Source of the DNA: JAKFWI01 sp031399165
GTDB lineage: Bacteria; Pseudomonadota; Alphaproteobacteria; Caulobacterales; Aquidulcibacteraceae
Reading direction: 5' to 3'
DNA length: 64,000 nt
Assembly: GCA_031399165.1 (NCBI GenBank)
Contig: JANNOO010000033.1
Location: 1-64,000 of the forward strand
The notes below the pieces were generated by a model that saw nothing but the letters and a program-made list of their open reading frames with translations, was not told where the DNA came from and made no database searches. The position numbers were made by a program, and so were the translations under genes. Numbering within the stretch: the stretch's first letter is position 1; each line of letters starts with the position of its first letter. This document shows positions 8,444-16,376 of the stretch, one piece after another.

Positions 8444-9226
8444 ATGAAAACCGCCGTCATCGTGCAAGCGCGCTATGGGTCGAGCCGCCTGCCCGGCAAG
8501 GCGCTGCTGCCGCTGGGCGCGGGCACGGTGCTGGCGCAAGTGCTGGCGCGCTGCGCGGCGATACCGGGCGTGGATGTTGTCGTCTGCGCTTCGCCTGACA
8601 CCGCCGATTCAGACGCCGTGGCCGAGGAAGGCGCGCGCTGCGGCGCGCTGGTGGTGCGCGGCTCGGAAACGGACGTACTGGCCCGCTATGCCAAGGCGGC
8701 GCGCGCGGCGGGCGCAGATATCGTGATGCGCGTCACGTCAGACTGCCCGTTCATTGATCCGATCGTGTGCGGTAAGGTTTTGAGTCTGCTGCACGAACGC
8801 GGCGCCGGCTATGCGAGCTTGGATATGCCGGCGAGTTGGCCCCATGGGCTCGATTGCGAAGCGTTTCCGGCGCGCGCGCTATATGAAGCCGAACAGAACG
8901 CGCGCGAACCGCTTGAGCGGGAGCATGTGACGCCCTGGATCCGCGCGCGCACAAAGCCAAAAGCCACGCTGACCGGCCCCGGTGCGCCGTTCACGGCCAT
9001 GCGCTGGACGCTGGATTGGCCAGAAGATTACCAATTCCTTTCCGCCGCCGCCGCAGCGCTCGGTGAACGCGCGCGCACGGCATCGGCCGCTGAAATCGCC
9101 TCGCTCTGCCTGCGGCGGCCCGACATTTTCGCGATCAACGCAGCCCGCTGCGATCAGAACCGGCTGGCTTCCCCGCTGCGCGCGGAAATCGCCACGGCGC
9201 CGATTGGCTTTCCGCTCGCCGCATGA
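8444..9226 (+). CDS. SpsF-type cytidylyltransferase, probable CMP-pseudaminic acid synthetase (PseF role)
   Basis: A 260-residue CTP-transferase-3 family protein. The nucleotide-binding signature 'QARYGSSRLPGKALLPL' opens the chain, and 'ETDVLARY', 'VMRVTSDCPFIDP' and 'EREHVTPW' follow in family order. Position between pseI and pseH suggests that it activates pseudaminic acid with CTP, the job of PseF. The family alone does not fix the substrate. The ATG at 8444 starts exactly at the conserved N-terminal strand; the open frame upstream is antisense to pseI. It overlaps pseH by ATGA. The gene at 3139 is its degenerate paralogue. Confidence 0.8.
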   Translation: MKTAVIVQARYGSSRLPGKALLPLGAGTVLAQVLARCAAIPGVDVVVCASPDTADSDAVAEEGARCGALVVRGSETDVLARYAKAARAAGADIVMRVTSDCPFIDPIVCGKVLSLLHERGAGYASLDMPASWPHGLDCEAFPARALYEAEQNAREPLEREHVTPWIRARTKPKATLTGPGAPFTAMRWTLDWPEDYQFLSAAAAALGERARTASAAEIASLCLRRPDIFAINAARCDQNRLASPLRAEIATAPIGFPLAA

Positions 9227-9804
9227 CCGTCCGCCTCCGCCCCCTCGCCGCTGCCGATTACGACGCCGTTCGCGAATGGCGCAACCGGCCGCATGTCGCG
9301 GCGATGATGTACACGGATCATGAGATCAGCGCCGGCGAGCACGCCCAATGGTTCGCCGGCGCGCTGATCGACCCGACGAAACGCTACTTCATTATCGAAA
9401 CGCTGGAAGAGCACGGCAGGGCCGGCGCGGGTTTGGCGGGCTTCACGCAGATCGACGGCGAAAGCGGCGCGTCGTGGGCGTTCTATCTCGCTGATGCCGA
9501 AACGCGCGGCCGCGGGCTGGGGGCCAGAACCGAGTTCCTGATGCTCTGCAAGGCGTTTGACGAGTTGGGGCTGGCCGTTCTGCGCTGCGAGGTGTTGGCT
9601 TTCAATACACGCGTTGTGGCGCTGCACGAATCCTTCGGCTTCCGCCAAACTGGCGTGCTGGCCGCTCACATCATGAAAAACGGCGCGCCGCAGGATGTGG
9701 TCACAATGGAAATGCGGCGTGAGGACTGGGCGTTCGCGCGGGGCATGGCCGCCCATCGCCTCGGGATGCGCCCCGGCGCAGCGCAGGCGGCAAAGTCTGC
9801 CTAG
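9223..9804 (+). CDS. pseH: UDP-4-amino-4,6-dideoxy-beta-L-AltNAc N-acetyltransferase (PseH)
   Basis: A 193-residue GNAT protein. The family features are 'VREWRNRPHVAAMM' near residue 16, the acetyl-CoA loop 'AETRGRGLGA' (about residues 91-100) and the 'NTRVVALHESFGFRQTG' helix. This matches PseH, which acetylates the C4 amine of the PseC product using acetyl-CoA. The ATG overlaps the stop of the cytidylyltransferase gene (ATGA), so the two form one operon. About 25 residues at the C-terminus are Ala-rich and likely disordered. The 3' end runs close to the flagellin promoter region. Confidence 0.85.
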   Translation: MTVRLRPLAAADYDAVREWRNRPHVAAMMYTDHEISAGEHAQWFAGALIDPTKRYFIIETLEEHGRAGAGLAGFTQIDGESGASWAFYLADAETRGRGLGARTEFLMLCKAFDELGLAVLRCEVLAFNTRVVALHESFGFRQTGVLAAHIMKNGAPQDVVTMEMRREDWAFARGMAAHRLGMRPGAAQAAKSA

Positions 9805-9806
9805 CG

Positions 9807-9815
9807 CCCGGCAAG
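9807..9815 (+). promoter_or_regulatory. Candidate activator (FlbD/ftr-like) site for the first flagellin
   Basis: CCCGGCAAG lies 79 bp upstream of the -24 GG of the sigma-54 promoter at 9884-9899. The same CCCGGCAA core occurs 83 bp upstream of the matching element of the second flagellin. It resembles the CGGC..AA half of ftr sites bound by FlbD in Caulobacter. The assignment rests on the shared motif and spacing. Confidence 0.4.
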
Positions 9816-9883
9816 ATCGTTAGCGCGCTGCCGCCGTCGAAAAAAACTACGCAACAAAAACAAAGCCATATATCGTAAACGCG

Positions 9884-9899
9884 TTGGCGCGAAGTTTGC
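9884..9899 (+). promoter_or_regulatory. Sigma-54 promoter of the first flagellin
   Basis: TTGGCGCGAAGTTTGC has the invariant GG (9886-9887) and GC (9898-9899) separated by exactly 10 bases, with TGGC and TTGC boxes close to consensus. It leaves a leader of roughly 60 nt before the ATG at 9970, which could be the FlbT target. A near-identical box precedes the second flagellin. Confidence 0.8.
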
Positions 9900-9969
9900 G
9901 ATGCACCCATTCGACAAAATGTCCCCGGCTCTCGGGGCCGGGATCCGTATCTCAGAATGGGAGTCTCAG

Positions 9970-10803
9970 ATGTCGCAAGTTAGCGTGAACACAAACTACG
10001 GGGCGCTCTTGGCCCTGCAGAATCTCAACAAGACAAATTCGGAACTGTCCGACGTTCAGAACCGCATCAATTCCGGCCTCAAGGTCGCAACGGCAAAGGA
10101 CAATGGCGCAACGTTCGCCATCGCCCAGGCCATGCGCGGCAAGGTGGCCGGCTACGGTGTGGCCAAGGACACGCTCGACAAGGCGATCAGCACTGTCGAC
10201 GTGACCCTGGCGGCGGGCAATACGCTCTCCGATTTGCTCAATGAGATGAAACAAAAAGCTACAGCGGCGCGTGACCCCTCCCTTACGACAGCTCAACGTG
10301 CGGCGTACAACGCGGACTTTGTCCAGTTGCGCGCGGCGATTACGCGGACCGTTGACAACGCAGAGTTCAACGGCGCCAACATGATCAAGGCGGGTGGCGC
10401 GAACGTCGTAGCGTTCGCTAACGATACAGGGTCTTCGCTCATCACGATCACGGCCGTTTCGTTCGCTTTGAGCGGCGCGACTGTCAGCGTGAGAACGACA
10501 GATGCGATCGATACGTTCACCAACGCAGGTCTTGCGTTGTCGCGCGTTAACGCCTCGATCACGGCCCTGAACAAGCAACTCGCCACTTTGGGCTCAGGCT
10601 CGCGCGCGCTCGAAAAGCACCGGAACTTCCTGGCGCAACTTTCGGATTCGCTCGAAGCCGGGATCGGAAACCTGGTGGATGCGGACATGGCAAAAGAAAG
10701 CGCCAAGCTCCAATCGCTGCAGGTCAAGCAGGAATTGGGCGCCCAAGCGCTCTCGATAGCCAACCAAAGCCCGCAAATCCTGTTGAAGTTCTTCCAGAGC
10801 TAG
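9970..10803 (+). CDS. Flagellin
   Basis: A 277-residue flagellin of the short Caulobacter type, lacking the variable D2/D3 domains. The N-terminal D0/D1 shows 'SVNTNYGALLALQNLN' and 'VQNRINSGLKV', and the C-terminal D0 shows 'LQSLQVKQELGAQ' and 'SIANQSPQILLKFF'. The Ser/Thr-rich central part (about residues 140-190) is where nonulosonic acids are usually attached in glycosylated flagellins. The ATG at 9970 gives the canonical N-terminus; the frame extends upstream into the leader without support. It is about 65% identical by eye to the flagellin at 11279. It has its own sigma-54 promoter and terminator. Confidence 0.95.
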   Translation: MSQVSVNTNYGALLALQNLNKTNSELSDVQNRINSGLKVATAKDNGATFAIAQAMRGKVAGYGVAKDTLDKAISTVDVTLAAGNTLSDLLNEMKQKATAARDPSLTTAQRAAYNADFVQLRAAITRTVDNAEFNGANMIKAGGANVVAFANDTGSSLITITAVSFALSGATVSVRTTDAIDTFTNAGLALSRVNASITALNKQLATLGSGSRALEKHRNFLAQLSDSLEAGIGNLVDADMAKESAKLQSLQVKQELGAQALSIANQSPQILLKFFQS

Positions 10804-10808
10804 GCGCA

Positions 10809-10842
10809 GCGGGGCCGGTTCGCCGGCCCCGCTTGTTCTTTT
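10809..10842 (+). terminator. Rho-independent terminator of the first flagellin
   Basis: A perfect 10-bp GC stem (10809-10818 with 10823-10832) closes a TTCG tetraloop and is followed by a T-rich tract. It starts 6 bp after the flagellin stop codon. Confidence 0.9.
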
Positions 10843-10902
10843 CCACCCAGCTTTCCATTCGGCATAGGTTTGCTCGCCGGTCGCGGTGAAAGCAGACCGC
10901 AC

Positions 10903-11046
10903 ATGAGCGATGTTTCGTTCATACGCGCCACACCGCCGCACCGCGCCACCGCACAGCGACGGCCTGCGATCGCGCAGGTGATCGGGCGCTATCCGGCCGA
11001 GCCGTTCGTAACCTCCGGCGGCGGTGGCGGCGGCGCAATCATTTGA
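10903..11046 (+). CDS. Possible small protein, 47 residues
   Basis: A short frame from ATG 10903 to TGA 11044-11046. It encodes a basic N-terminal half and ends in a run of six glycines followed by AII. No convincing ribosome-binding site precedes it and I do not recognise the product. It is the only plausible frame in the 440-bp gap between the flagellins and may be chance. Confidence 0.25.
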   Translation: MSDVSFIRATPPHRATAQRRPAIAQVIGRYPAEPFVTSGGGGGGAII

Positions 11047-11189
11047 TCATTGATCGCCGCGAATCACGCGGCAGATTTTGCCGGGCGCCCGGCACAATTT
11101 GCCCGCTACCCGGCAAATAATTCCTGGCGCGCGCGCGCCTTGCCGCGAAAATACACAACGAAAACAGCAAAGCCTCCCGCGTTAAGCAC
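11047..11189 (+). promoter_or_regulatory. Flagellin upstream region with paired inverted repeats (ftr-like)
   Basis: GCCGGGCGCCCGGC (11080-11093) is a perfect palindrome. It is followed at once by ATTTGCC (11097-11103) facing GGCAAAT (11112-11118). The CCCGGCAA core within the second repeat (11109-11116) lies 83 bp before the -24 GG of the downstream sigma-54 promoter. This is the usual place for a sigma-54 activator, and the sequence resembles FlbD-binding ftr elements. The rest of the stretch shows nothing further. Confidence 0.45.
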
Positions 11190-11205
11190 TTGGCGCGGCG
11201 ATTGC
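11190..11205 (+). promoter_or_regulatory. Sigma-54 promoter of the second flagellin
   Basis: TTGGCGCGGCGATTGC has GG (11192-11193) and GC (11204-11205) exactly 10 bases apart, and shares TTGGCGCG with the box at 9884. The leader to the ATG at 11279 is about 60-70 nt. Confidence 0.8.
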
Positions 11206-11278
11206 ACCCCGCCCGTCAGGCTCGAAGGGCCCGCTGCGCATAACGCGCCGCTGCGAAACCAGAAGGGACACTACGCTC

Positions 11279-12106
11279 ATGGCTATTAGCGTGAACACGA
11301 ACTATGGCGCGATGGTCGCGCTGCAAAACCTCAACCGCACCAACACCGAACTCGAAGGCGTTCAGAACCGGATCAATTCCGGCTTGAAGGTCGCTTCGGC
11401 GAAAGACAACGGCGCCACCTTCGCCATCGCCCAGTCGATGCGCGGCAAGGTCGCTGGCTACGGCGTGGCGATGAACACGGTCGATAAAGCGATGTCGACG
11501 GTGGACGCGGCGATCGCCGGCGGCAACGCGATCTCTGACCTCCTCACCTCGCTGAAGGAAAAAGCCACATCAGCCAAAGACAGCTCGCTGACGACTGCAC
11601 AGCGCGCCGCCTACAACGCGGACTTCACCCGTCTGCGTGACGAAATCGGCTACATCGTGAGCAATTCCGAATTCAACGGCGCCAACCTGATCAAGGCAAG
11701 CGGCAACAACGCCATTGCATTCGCTAACGACACGGGCTCTTCGCTGATCACCGTGACGGCCGTTTCGTTCGCGCTCTCGGGCACGACGAACACGATCACG
11801 ACGACTTCGTCGATCGATACGGTCACGAACGCGACCGCTGCGCTGACGCGCATCAACGCGTCGATCACCAACATCAACAAGCAGCTGGCCGTGTACGGTT
11901 CGGCCTCCAAGGCGCTGCAGAAGCACAAGGACTTCCTTGGCTCGCTGTCTGACACGCTGGAAGCCGGTATCGGCAACCTGGTTGACGCCGACCTCGCGAA
12001 AGACAGCGCCAAGCTGAGCAGCCTGCAAGTCAAGCAGGAGCTCGGCGCGCAGGCGCTTTCGATCGCCAACAACTCGGCGAGCGTACTGCTCAAATTCTTC
12101 CAATAA
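11279..12106 (+). CDS. Flagellin
   Basis: A 275-residue short flagellin. It has the canonical start 'MAISVNTNYGAMVALQNLN', then 'GVQNRINSGLKV', a Ser/Thr-rich centre rich in 'TNTITTTSS'-like sequence, and the C-terminal 'LSSLQVKQELGAQ' with 'LLKFFQ'. It is the closest relative of the flagellin at 9970, so the two arose by tandem duplication. The central region has more Thr than the first copy, offering more potential O-glycosylation sites. It has its own sigma-54 promoter upstream and a strong terminator downstream. Confidence 0.95.
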   Translation: MAISVNTNYGAMVALQNLNRTNTELEGVQNRINSGLKVASAKDNGATFAIAQSMRGKVAGYGVAMNTVDKAMSTVDAAIAGGNAISDLLTSLKEKATSAKDSSLTTAQRAAYNADFTRLRDEIGYIVSNSEFNGANLIKASGNNAIAFANDTGSSLITVTAVSFALSGTTNTITTTSSIDTVTNATAALTRINASITNINKQLAVYGSASKALQKHKDFLGSLSDTLEAGIGNLVDADLAKDSAKLSSLQVKQELGAQALSIANNSASVLLKFFQ

Positions 12107-12148
12107 GAAACCAAACCCCCTTCATTCACAGATCGGGGACTAACGCAG

Positions 12149-12180
12149 CGGGCGGCCGAAAGGCCGCCCGTTTTGTTTTG
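12149..12180 (+). terminator. Rho-independent terminator of the second flagellin
   Basis: A 9-bp stem CGGGCGGCC/GGCCGCCCG (12149-12157 with 12162-12170) with a GAAA loop is followed by TTTTGTTTTG. The stem and tail are nearly identical to the terminator at 15142. On the opposite strand it lies just beyond the helicase stop. Confidence 0.9.
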
Positions 12181-12191
12181 CTAGCATTTAT

Positions 12192-14060
12192 CTAGCGCTT
12201 ACCGGCCGGATGCCGTTTGTTTTTCTTGGGCTTGCCCGGGCCTGCGTGGTTTGCATCCTTGTGTTTGCGATCGCTTCTAGCGGCGGGCTTCGCGGATGGC
12301 GCACGGTGCGGCGGCTTATTCTCGCGTGGCTTGGGGCGACCGGCGTAGTCGGCGCTGTTTGTGTGCTTTGGCCGCCGCTCCTGCTGGGCGCCCGGCGCTC
12401 CATTAATGCGCGTGACGTGGATTGATTTCTCGATGTGGCCGCCCTTGCCGATCCGCGCGAGGAATTCGTCCACGATGGCGGCGTCGATTTCGACGTAGGT
12501 TTCGTTCTGATCGATGCGGATTGAGCCGAGCTGGCGCTTGGTTATGCCGCCGGCTTTGCACAGCATAGGGATCAGCCATTTCGGCTCGGCGTTGCGGCCG
12601 CGCCCCACTGATAGCGAAACCCATGCGCCGGGCGTGAAGTTATCCGGCGCGTCGATCGGCGGGCCGCGCTCTGTGCGTTCGGTGCGTTCGGCGCGGGGCG
12701 CACGCTCTTGCCCCCGCTCGGGCCGGTCCTGCGATGGCGACCATGTTTGCGTGGGCGCGAGATCTTCGGGCGCGGCTTGCCCCTTGCGATAAAGCCGCAC
12801 GAAGGCGGCGGCGATGTTCGCCGCATCATGCTGCGCGAGCAGCGCGCGAACGACACTTTGCTCAGCGGCTGCCGGTTGGGTTTCCAACAGCGGATCGGCG
12901 AGCAGGCGCTCATCATCGCGGCGGCGGATATCGTCGGCTGAAGGCGGTTCGCCCCAACTGGCTTCGATGCCGGAATCGCGCAGCAGCCGCTCGGTGCGGC
13001 GGCGCGCGGAAAACGGCACGATCAACACACTCGCGCCCTTGCGCCCCGCGCGGCCGGTGCGGCCGCTGCGGTGCAAAAGCGCTTCGCGGTTCTTGGGCAG
13101 ATCGGCGTGAATGACCAGTTCGAGATCGGGCAGATCAATGCCGCGCGCGGCTACGTCCGTGGCGACGCACACTTGCGCCCGGTGATCGCGCAGCGCCTGC
13201 AGCGCATGCGTGCGCGCATTTTGGCTGAGTTCGCCCGAAAGCGCGACGACGGACATACCGCGATTGGAAAACCGGCTTTCCAGCCGCGTCACGGCCGCGC
13301 GTGTGCCGCAGAACACAAGCGCATTCGTAGGATTGTAGAAGCGCAGCACGTTGAAGATCGCGTTCTCGGATTCGTGCCCCGCCGCGACGAGCGCGCGATA
13401 TTCGATATCGGCGTGCTGCTTCTGAGCGCTCACCGTGTTAACGCGGATAGCGCCGCGTTGATAGGTATTGGCCAGCGCTTCGATGGCGCGCGGCATGGTC
13501 GCGGAGAACATCAGGGTGCGGCGTTCGGCGGGCGATGCTTCGAGGATGAATTCAAGTTCCTCGCGGAAGCCGAGATTGAGCATCTCGTCCGCCTCGTCCA
13601 GCACGACGGCTTTCAGGCTCTTCATGTCGAGCGAGGCGCGCCGGATGTGATCGACCAGACGCCCCGGCGTGCCGACGACGATGTGCGCGCCCTGCCCCAA
13701 GGCGCGCCGCTCATCACGCATGTCCATGCCGCCGACACAGGACGCAATGCGCCCGCCAATAGGCGCAAAAAGCCATTCAAGCTCGCCGCGCACCTGCATG
13801 GCGAGTTCGCGCGTCGGCGCGATAATCAGCGCCAGGGGCGCGCCGGCGGGACCAAGCCTGCTTTTGCCGTCAAGCAAGGTGTTCGCCACGGTCAGCCCGA
13901 AAGCGACGGTTTTGCCAGAGCCGGTTTGCGCCGAAACGACCAGGTCCGCGTTCTGGACGTCCGGCGCCAGAACCGCGCCCTGCACGGCGGTCAGCCCATC
14001 AAACCCACGCGCGGAGAGCGCGCCCGCAAGCGCACGACCTACATTTTCAAAAACGGACAT
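12192..14060 (-). CDS. DEAD-box RNA helicase with DbpA-type RNA-binding domain
   Basis: A 622-residue ATP-dependent RNA helicase. Core motifs in order are AQTGSGKT (44-51), PTRELA (82-87), TPGR (131-134), DEAD (155-158), SAT (186-188), ARGID (305-309) and HRSGRTGR (330-337). After a linker rich in Arg and Glu comes an RRM-like DbpA domain ('WVSLSVGRGRNAEPKWL' to 'IHVTRI'), then a Lys/Arg/Pro-rich basic tail. The architecture matches DbpA/CsdA-type helicases in ribosome assembly or cold adaptation. I chose ATG 14060 because it begins the helicase Q-motif region; the frame is open 60 bp further. Confidence 0.9.
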   Translation of the reverse strand: MSVFENVGRALAGALSARGFDGLTAVQGAVLAPDVQNADLVVSAQTGSGKTVAFGLTVANTLLDGKSRLGPAGAPLALIIAPTRELAMQVRGELEWLFAPIGGRIASCVGGMDMRDERRALGQGAHIVVGTPGRLVDHIRRASLDMKSLKAVVLDEADEMLNLGFREELEFILEASPAERRTLMFSATMPRAIEALANTYQRGAIRVNTVSAQKQHADIEYRALVAAGHESENAIFNVLRFYNPTNALVFCGTRAAVTRLESRFSNRGMSVVALSGELSQNARTHALQALRDHRAQVCVATDVAARGIDLPDLELVIHADLPKNREALLHRSGRTGRAGRKGASVLIVPFSARRRTERLLRDSGIEASWGEPPSADDIRRRDDERLLADPLLETQPAAAEQSVVRALLAQHDAANIAAAFVRLYRKGQAAPEDLAPTQTWSPSQDRPERGQERAPRAERTERTERGPPIDAPDNFTPGAWVSLSVGRGRNAEPKWLIPMLCKAGGITKRQLGSIRIDQNETYVEIDAAIVDEFLARIGKGGHIEKSIHVTRINGAPGAQQERRPKHTNSADYAGRPKPRENKPPHRAPSAKPAARSDRKHKDANHAGPGKPKKNKRHPAGKR

Positions 14061-14286
14061 TGCGTGGTCTTTCGGGCCAGATGCGCTTTCACCAGGCCGG
14101 ATCGGTCGCGGCAAATGCATAGGCCATCGCGCCGCAAAATACGAGACGCGTCACCTTCATTTCGCCTGAGGCGATTTTGTTCCCTCACGCGCCGTCCCAA
14201 TAACGTGATCGCTCCCAAACAGATCTGTTTGCAACCTTACGCGTATGCGGTCAGTCCCAGTAAGGGATAGGATTGAGGGACTCGTC

Positions 14287-15120
14287 ATGCAGAAATCGAC
14301 ATTGTCAGCTGCCCTTTTGGCAGTGGGCGCTTTGGCCTGCGCGCTGCCTGCGCAAGCACAATCGTGGACCGGCCCCTATGTTGGCGGTCACATCGGCTAC
14401 AGTTTTCTGTCTGAGGACGACAGCGAAAGCCTGTCGTTCGATACCAATCTGGACGGCACCTACAGCGAGAACGTCAACACAACCGGCGGGGCAAATGCGT
14501 TCTCGCCCGGTTTCTGCGGCGGAACGGCAAACGGGAATAATGCCGCCGCCGGCTGTGGCGAGGATGACAATGGCGCGTTCGAAGGCGGTGTACGCGCCGG
14601 TTACGACTGGAACTTCGGCGGGACCCTAGTTGGCGTAGTCGGCGAGTATTCGTTCTCGAACGTCGAAGATAGCGTAACTGGCTTTTCAACCACACCGGCC
14701 GCCTACACGTTCACGCGCGAACTGAAATCGATCGCTGCGCTGCGCGGACGGGTTGGGTACGAGTTCAACAATACGCTGCTTTACGCAACGGCGGGCTACG
14801 CCTGGGCCGATGTCGATCATAGCTTCAGCACAACCAACACAGCCAACAGCTTCACGCCGCGTGGCGGCGACGACACCAACGGCTATCAGATCGGCGCCGG
14901 CGCCGAGCGCATGTTCGGCGAACGTTGGTCATTCGGCGCGGAATATCTGTTCACGTCGCTGGACGACGACGATTACACGGTTCGTGTCGGACCGGGCACG
15001 GCGCCGGTCACCAATCCGTTCCGCGTCGTGAACACCAATGGCACGGATATGCAGCGTTCGAATGACAAGTTCGAGCTTCACGCTATTCGCGCGACGGTAG
15101 CCTACCGCTTTGGACAGTGA
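14287..15120 (+). CDS. Outer-membrane beta-barrel (OmpA/Opa-like porin family) protein
   Basis: A 277-residue exported protein with a clear signal peptide cleaved after 'ALPAQAQS'. The mature part opens with 'WTGPYVGGHIGYSF', a hallmark of small alphaproteobacterial outer-membrane barrels. Alternating aromatic strands follow ('GVRAGYDWNFGG', 'LRGRVGYEF', 'YATAGYAWADV', 'FGAEYLF'), and the chain ends in 'IRATVAYRFGQ'. A six-Cys-free loop region rich in Asn, Thr and Asp is probably exposed. It is probably surface-located, with function unknown. The gene is monocistronic with its own terminator. Confidence 0.85.
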   Translation: MQKSTLSAALLAVGALACALPAQAQSWTGPYVGGHIGYSFLSEDDSESLSFDTNLDGTYSENVNTTGGANAFSPGFCGGTANGNNAAAGCGEDDNGAFEGGVRAGYDWNFGGTLVGVVGEYSFSNVEDSVTGFSTTPAAYTFTRELKSIAALRGRVGYEFNNTLLYATAGYAWADVDHSFSTTNTANSFTPRGGDDTNGYQIGAGAERMFGERWSFGAEYLFTSLDDDDYTVRVGPGTAPVTNPFRVVNTNGTDMQRSNDKFELHAIRATVAYRFGQ

Positions 15121-15141
15121 TATTTGCAGCAATACTTAGCA

Positions 15142-15175
15142 ACGGGCGGCCTTCGGGCCGCCCGTTTTGTTTTTG
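15142..15175 (+). terminator. Rho-independent terminator of the barrel gene
   Basis: A 10-bp stem ACGGGCGGCC/GGCCGCCCGT (15142-15151 with 15156-15165) with a TTCG loop is followed by TTTGTTTTT. The stem is the same as that of the terminator at 12149. Confidence 0.9.
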
Positions 15176-15242
15176 GGTAGTCCAAAGACGGATTTAGCGC
15201 GAAGCAGACGCAAAACGTCCGCTCCCGGCGAATGCGGACGCT

Positions 15243-16322
15243 TTAGGCGGCGAACGCGCGCTCGATCAGGTCTTGCAGCGTGCGCGCGTCCAGCGCTTCG
15301 GGATTCTTCTCGCTTGAATACGAGAAGCCTTCCGGCGCTGGAACGCCGCCGCCGATGATGTAGCGCTCGCGCAGGCTGGTGGCATCAAGCGGCAGGATCA
15401 CGAAACGATCGCTCAATTCCAGCGTGGCGTGCGCATCATCGCTCGGCACCATGGTTTCGTGCAGCTTTTCGCCGGGCCGGATGCCGATGATCTTGTGCGG
15501 AAGGTGCGGCGCAACGAGGCGCGCGAGGTCAATCGTGCGGATCGAGGCGATCTTGGGCACAAACACTTCCGCGCCTTCCATCATCGCCAGGCTGGACAGG
15601 ACAAAATCGACGCCCTGATCGAGTGTGATCCAAAACCGCGTCATCCGGTCGTCGGTGATCGGCAGATGGCTGGCGCCATCGGCCGCCAATTTGCGGAAGT
15701 AAGGCACGACGGAGCCGCGTGAACCGACGACATTGCCGTAGCGCACGACCGAGAACTTTGCGCCGCCCTCGCCTGAGAGGTTATTCGCCGCGACGAATAT
15801 CTTGTCCGACGCCAGTTTCGAGGCGCCGTAGAGATTAATCGGGTTGGCGGCCTTATCGGTCGACAGCGCCACGACCTTCTGCACGCCGCGCTTGATTGCC
15901 GCCGTGGCCACGTTCTGGGCGCCGACCACATTGGTCTGGATACACTCGAACGGGTTATACTCGGCGATCGGCACGTGCTTCAGCGCCGCGGCGTGGATGA
16001 CGTAATCGACATCGCGCATCGCCATTTCAAGGCGGGCGGCGTCTCGCACATCGCCGATAAAATAGCGCATGAACGGATATTTGGCCGTCGGGAAGGTCTG
16101 GGCCATTTCGTATTGCTTCAGCTCATCGCGCGAAAACACGATCAGGCGCCTGGGCGCGAACTGCTCGGCTGCACGCCGCACGAAATGCTGGCCGAATGAG
16201 CCGGTGCCGCCGGTGATCATCACGGTCTTGCCGTTCAAATCGGCGTAAGGGGCGCGAAAGGAACGTGAACGCAGACGCCGCTCAAGCTCATCAATAGGTG
16301 TGGCGGCCGGACGTTCTGGCAT
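15243..16322 (-). CDS. pseB: UDP-GlcNAc 4,6-dehydratase, inverting (PseB)
   Basis: A 359-residue extended SDR enzyme. It would catalyse the first step of pseudaminic acid synthesis, turning UDP-GlcNAc into the 4-keto-6-deoxy-L-AltNAc sugar (FlmA in Caulobacter). NAD(P)-binding GGTGSFG is at 38-44. 'FSRDELKQYEM' and 'GDVRD' follow, then the catalytic 'STDKA' (154-158) and Y165/K169 in 'YGASK'. 'IRPGEKLHE' near residue 280 is typical. About 25 extra N-terminal residues precede the Rossmann fold compared with short homologues. It is divergent from pseG, with 54 bp between the starts. Confidence 0.92.
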   Translation of the reverse strand: MPERPAATPIDELERRLRSRSFRAPYADLNGKTVMITGGTGSFGQHFVRRAAEQFAPRRLIVFSRDELKQYEMAQTFPTAKYPFMRYFIGDVRDAARLEMAMRDVDYVIHAAALKHVPIAEYNPFECIQTNVVGAQNVATAAIKRGVQKVVALSTDKAANPINLYGASKLASDKIFVAANNLSGEGGAKFSVVRYGNVVGSRGSVVPYFRKLAADGASHLPITDDRMTRFWITLDQGVDFVLSSLAMMEGAEVFVPKIASIRTIDLARLVAPHLPHKIIGIRPGEKLHETMVPSDDAHATLELSDRFVILPLDATSLRERYIIGGGVPAPEGFSYSSEKNPEALDARTLQDLIERAFAA

Positions 16323-16376
16323 GCACTCTCTCCGGCGCGGTATCGTTGGCCGATTTGGTTAATTGGAGGTCAAGAC

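Noticed and set aside
13071..14270. Open frame of about 400 codons antisense to the DEAD-box helicase
   Set aside because: No ribosome-binding site or domain; the helicase frame carries every DEAD-box motif.
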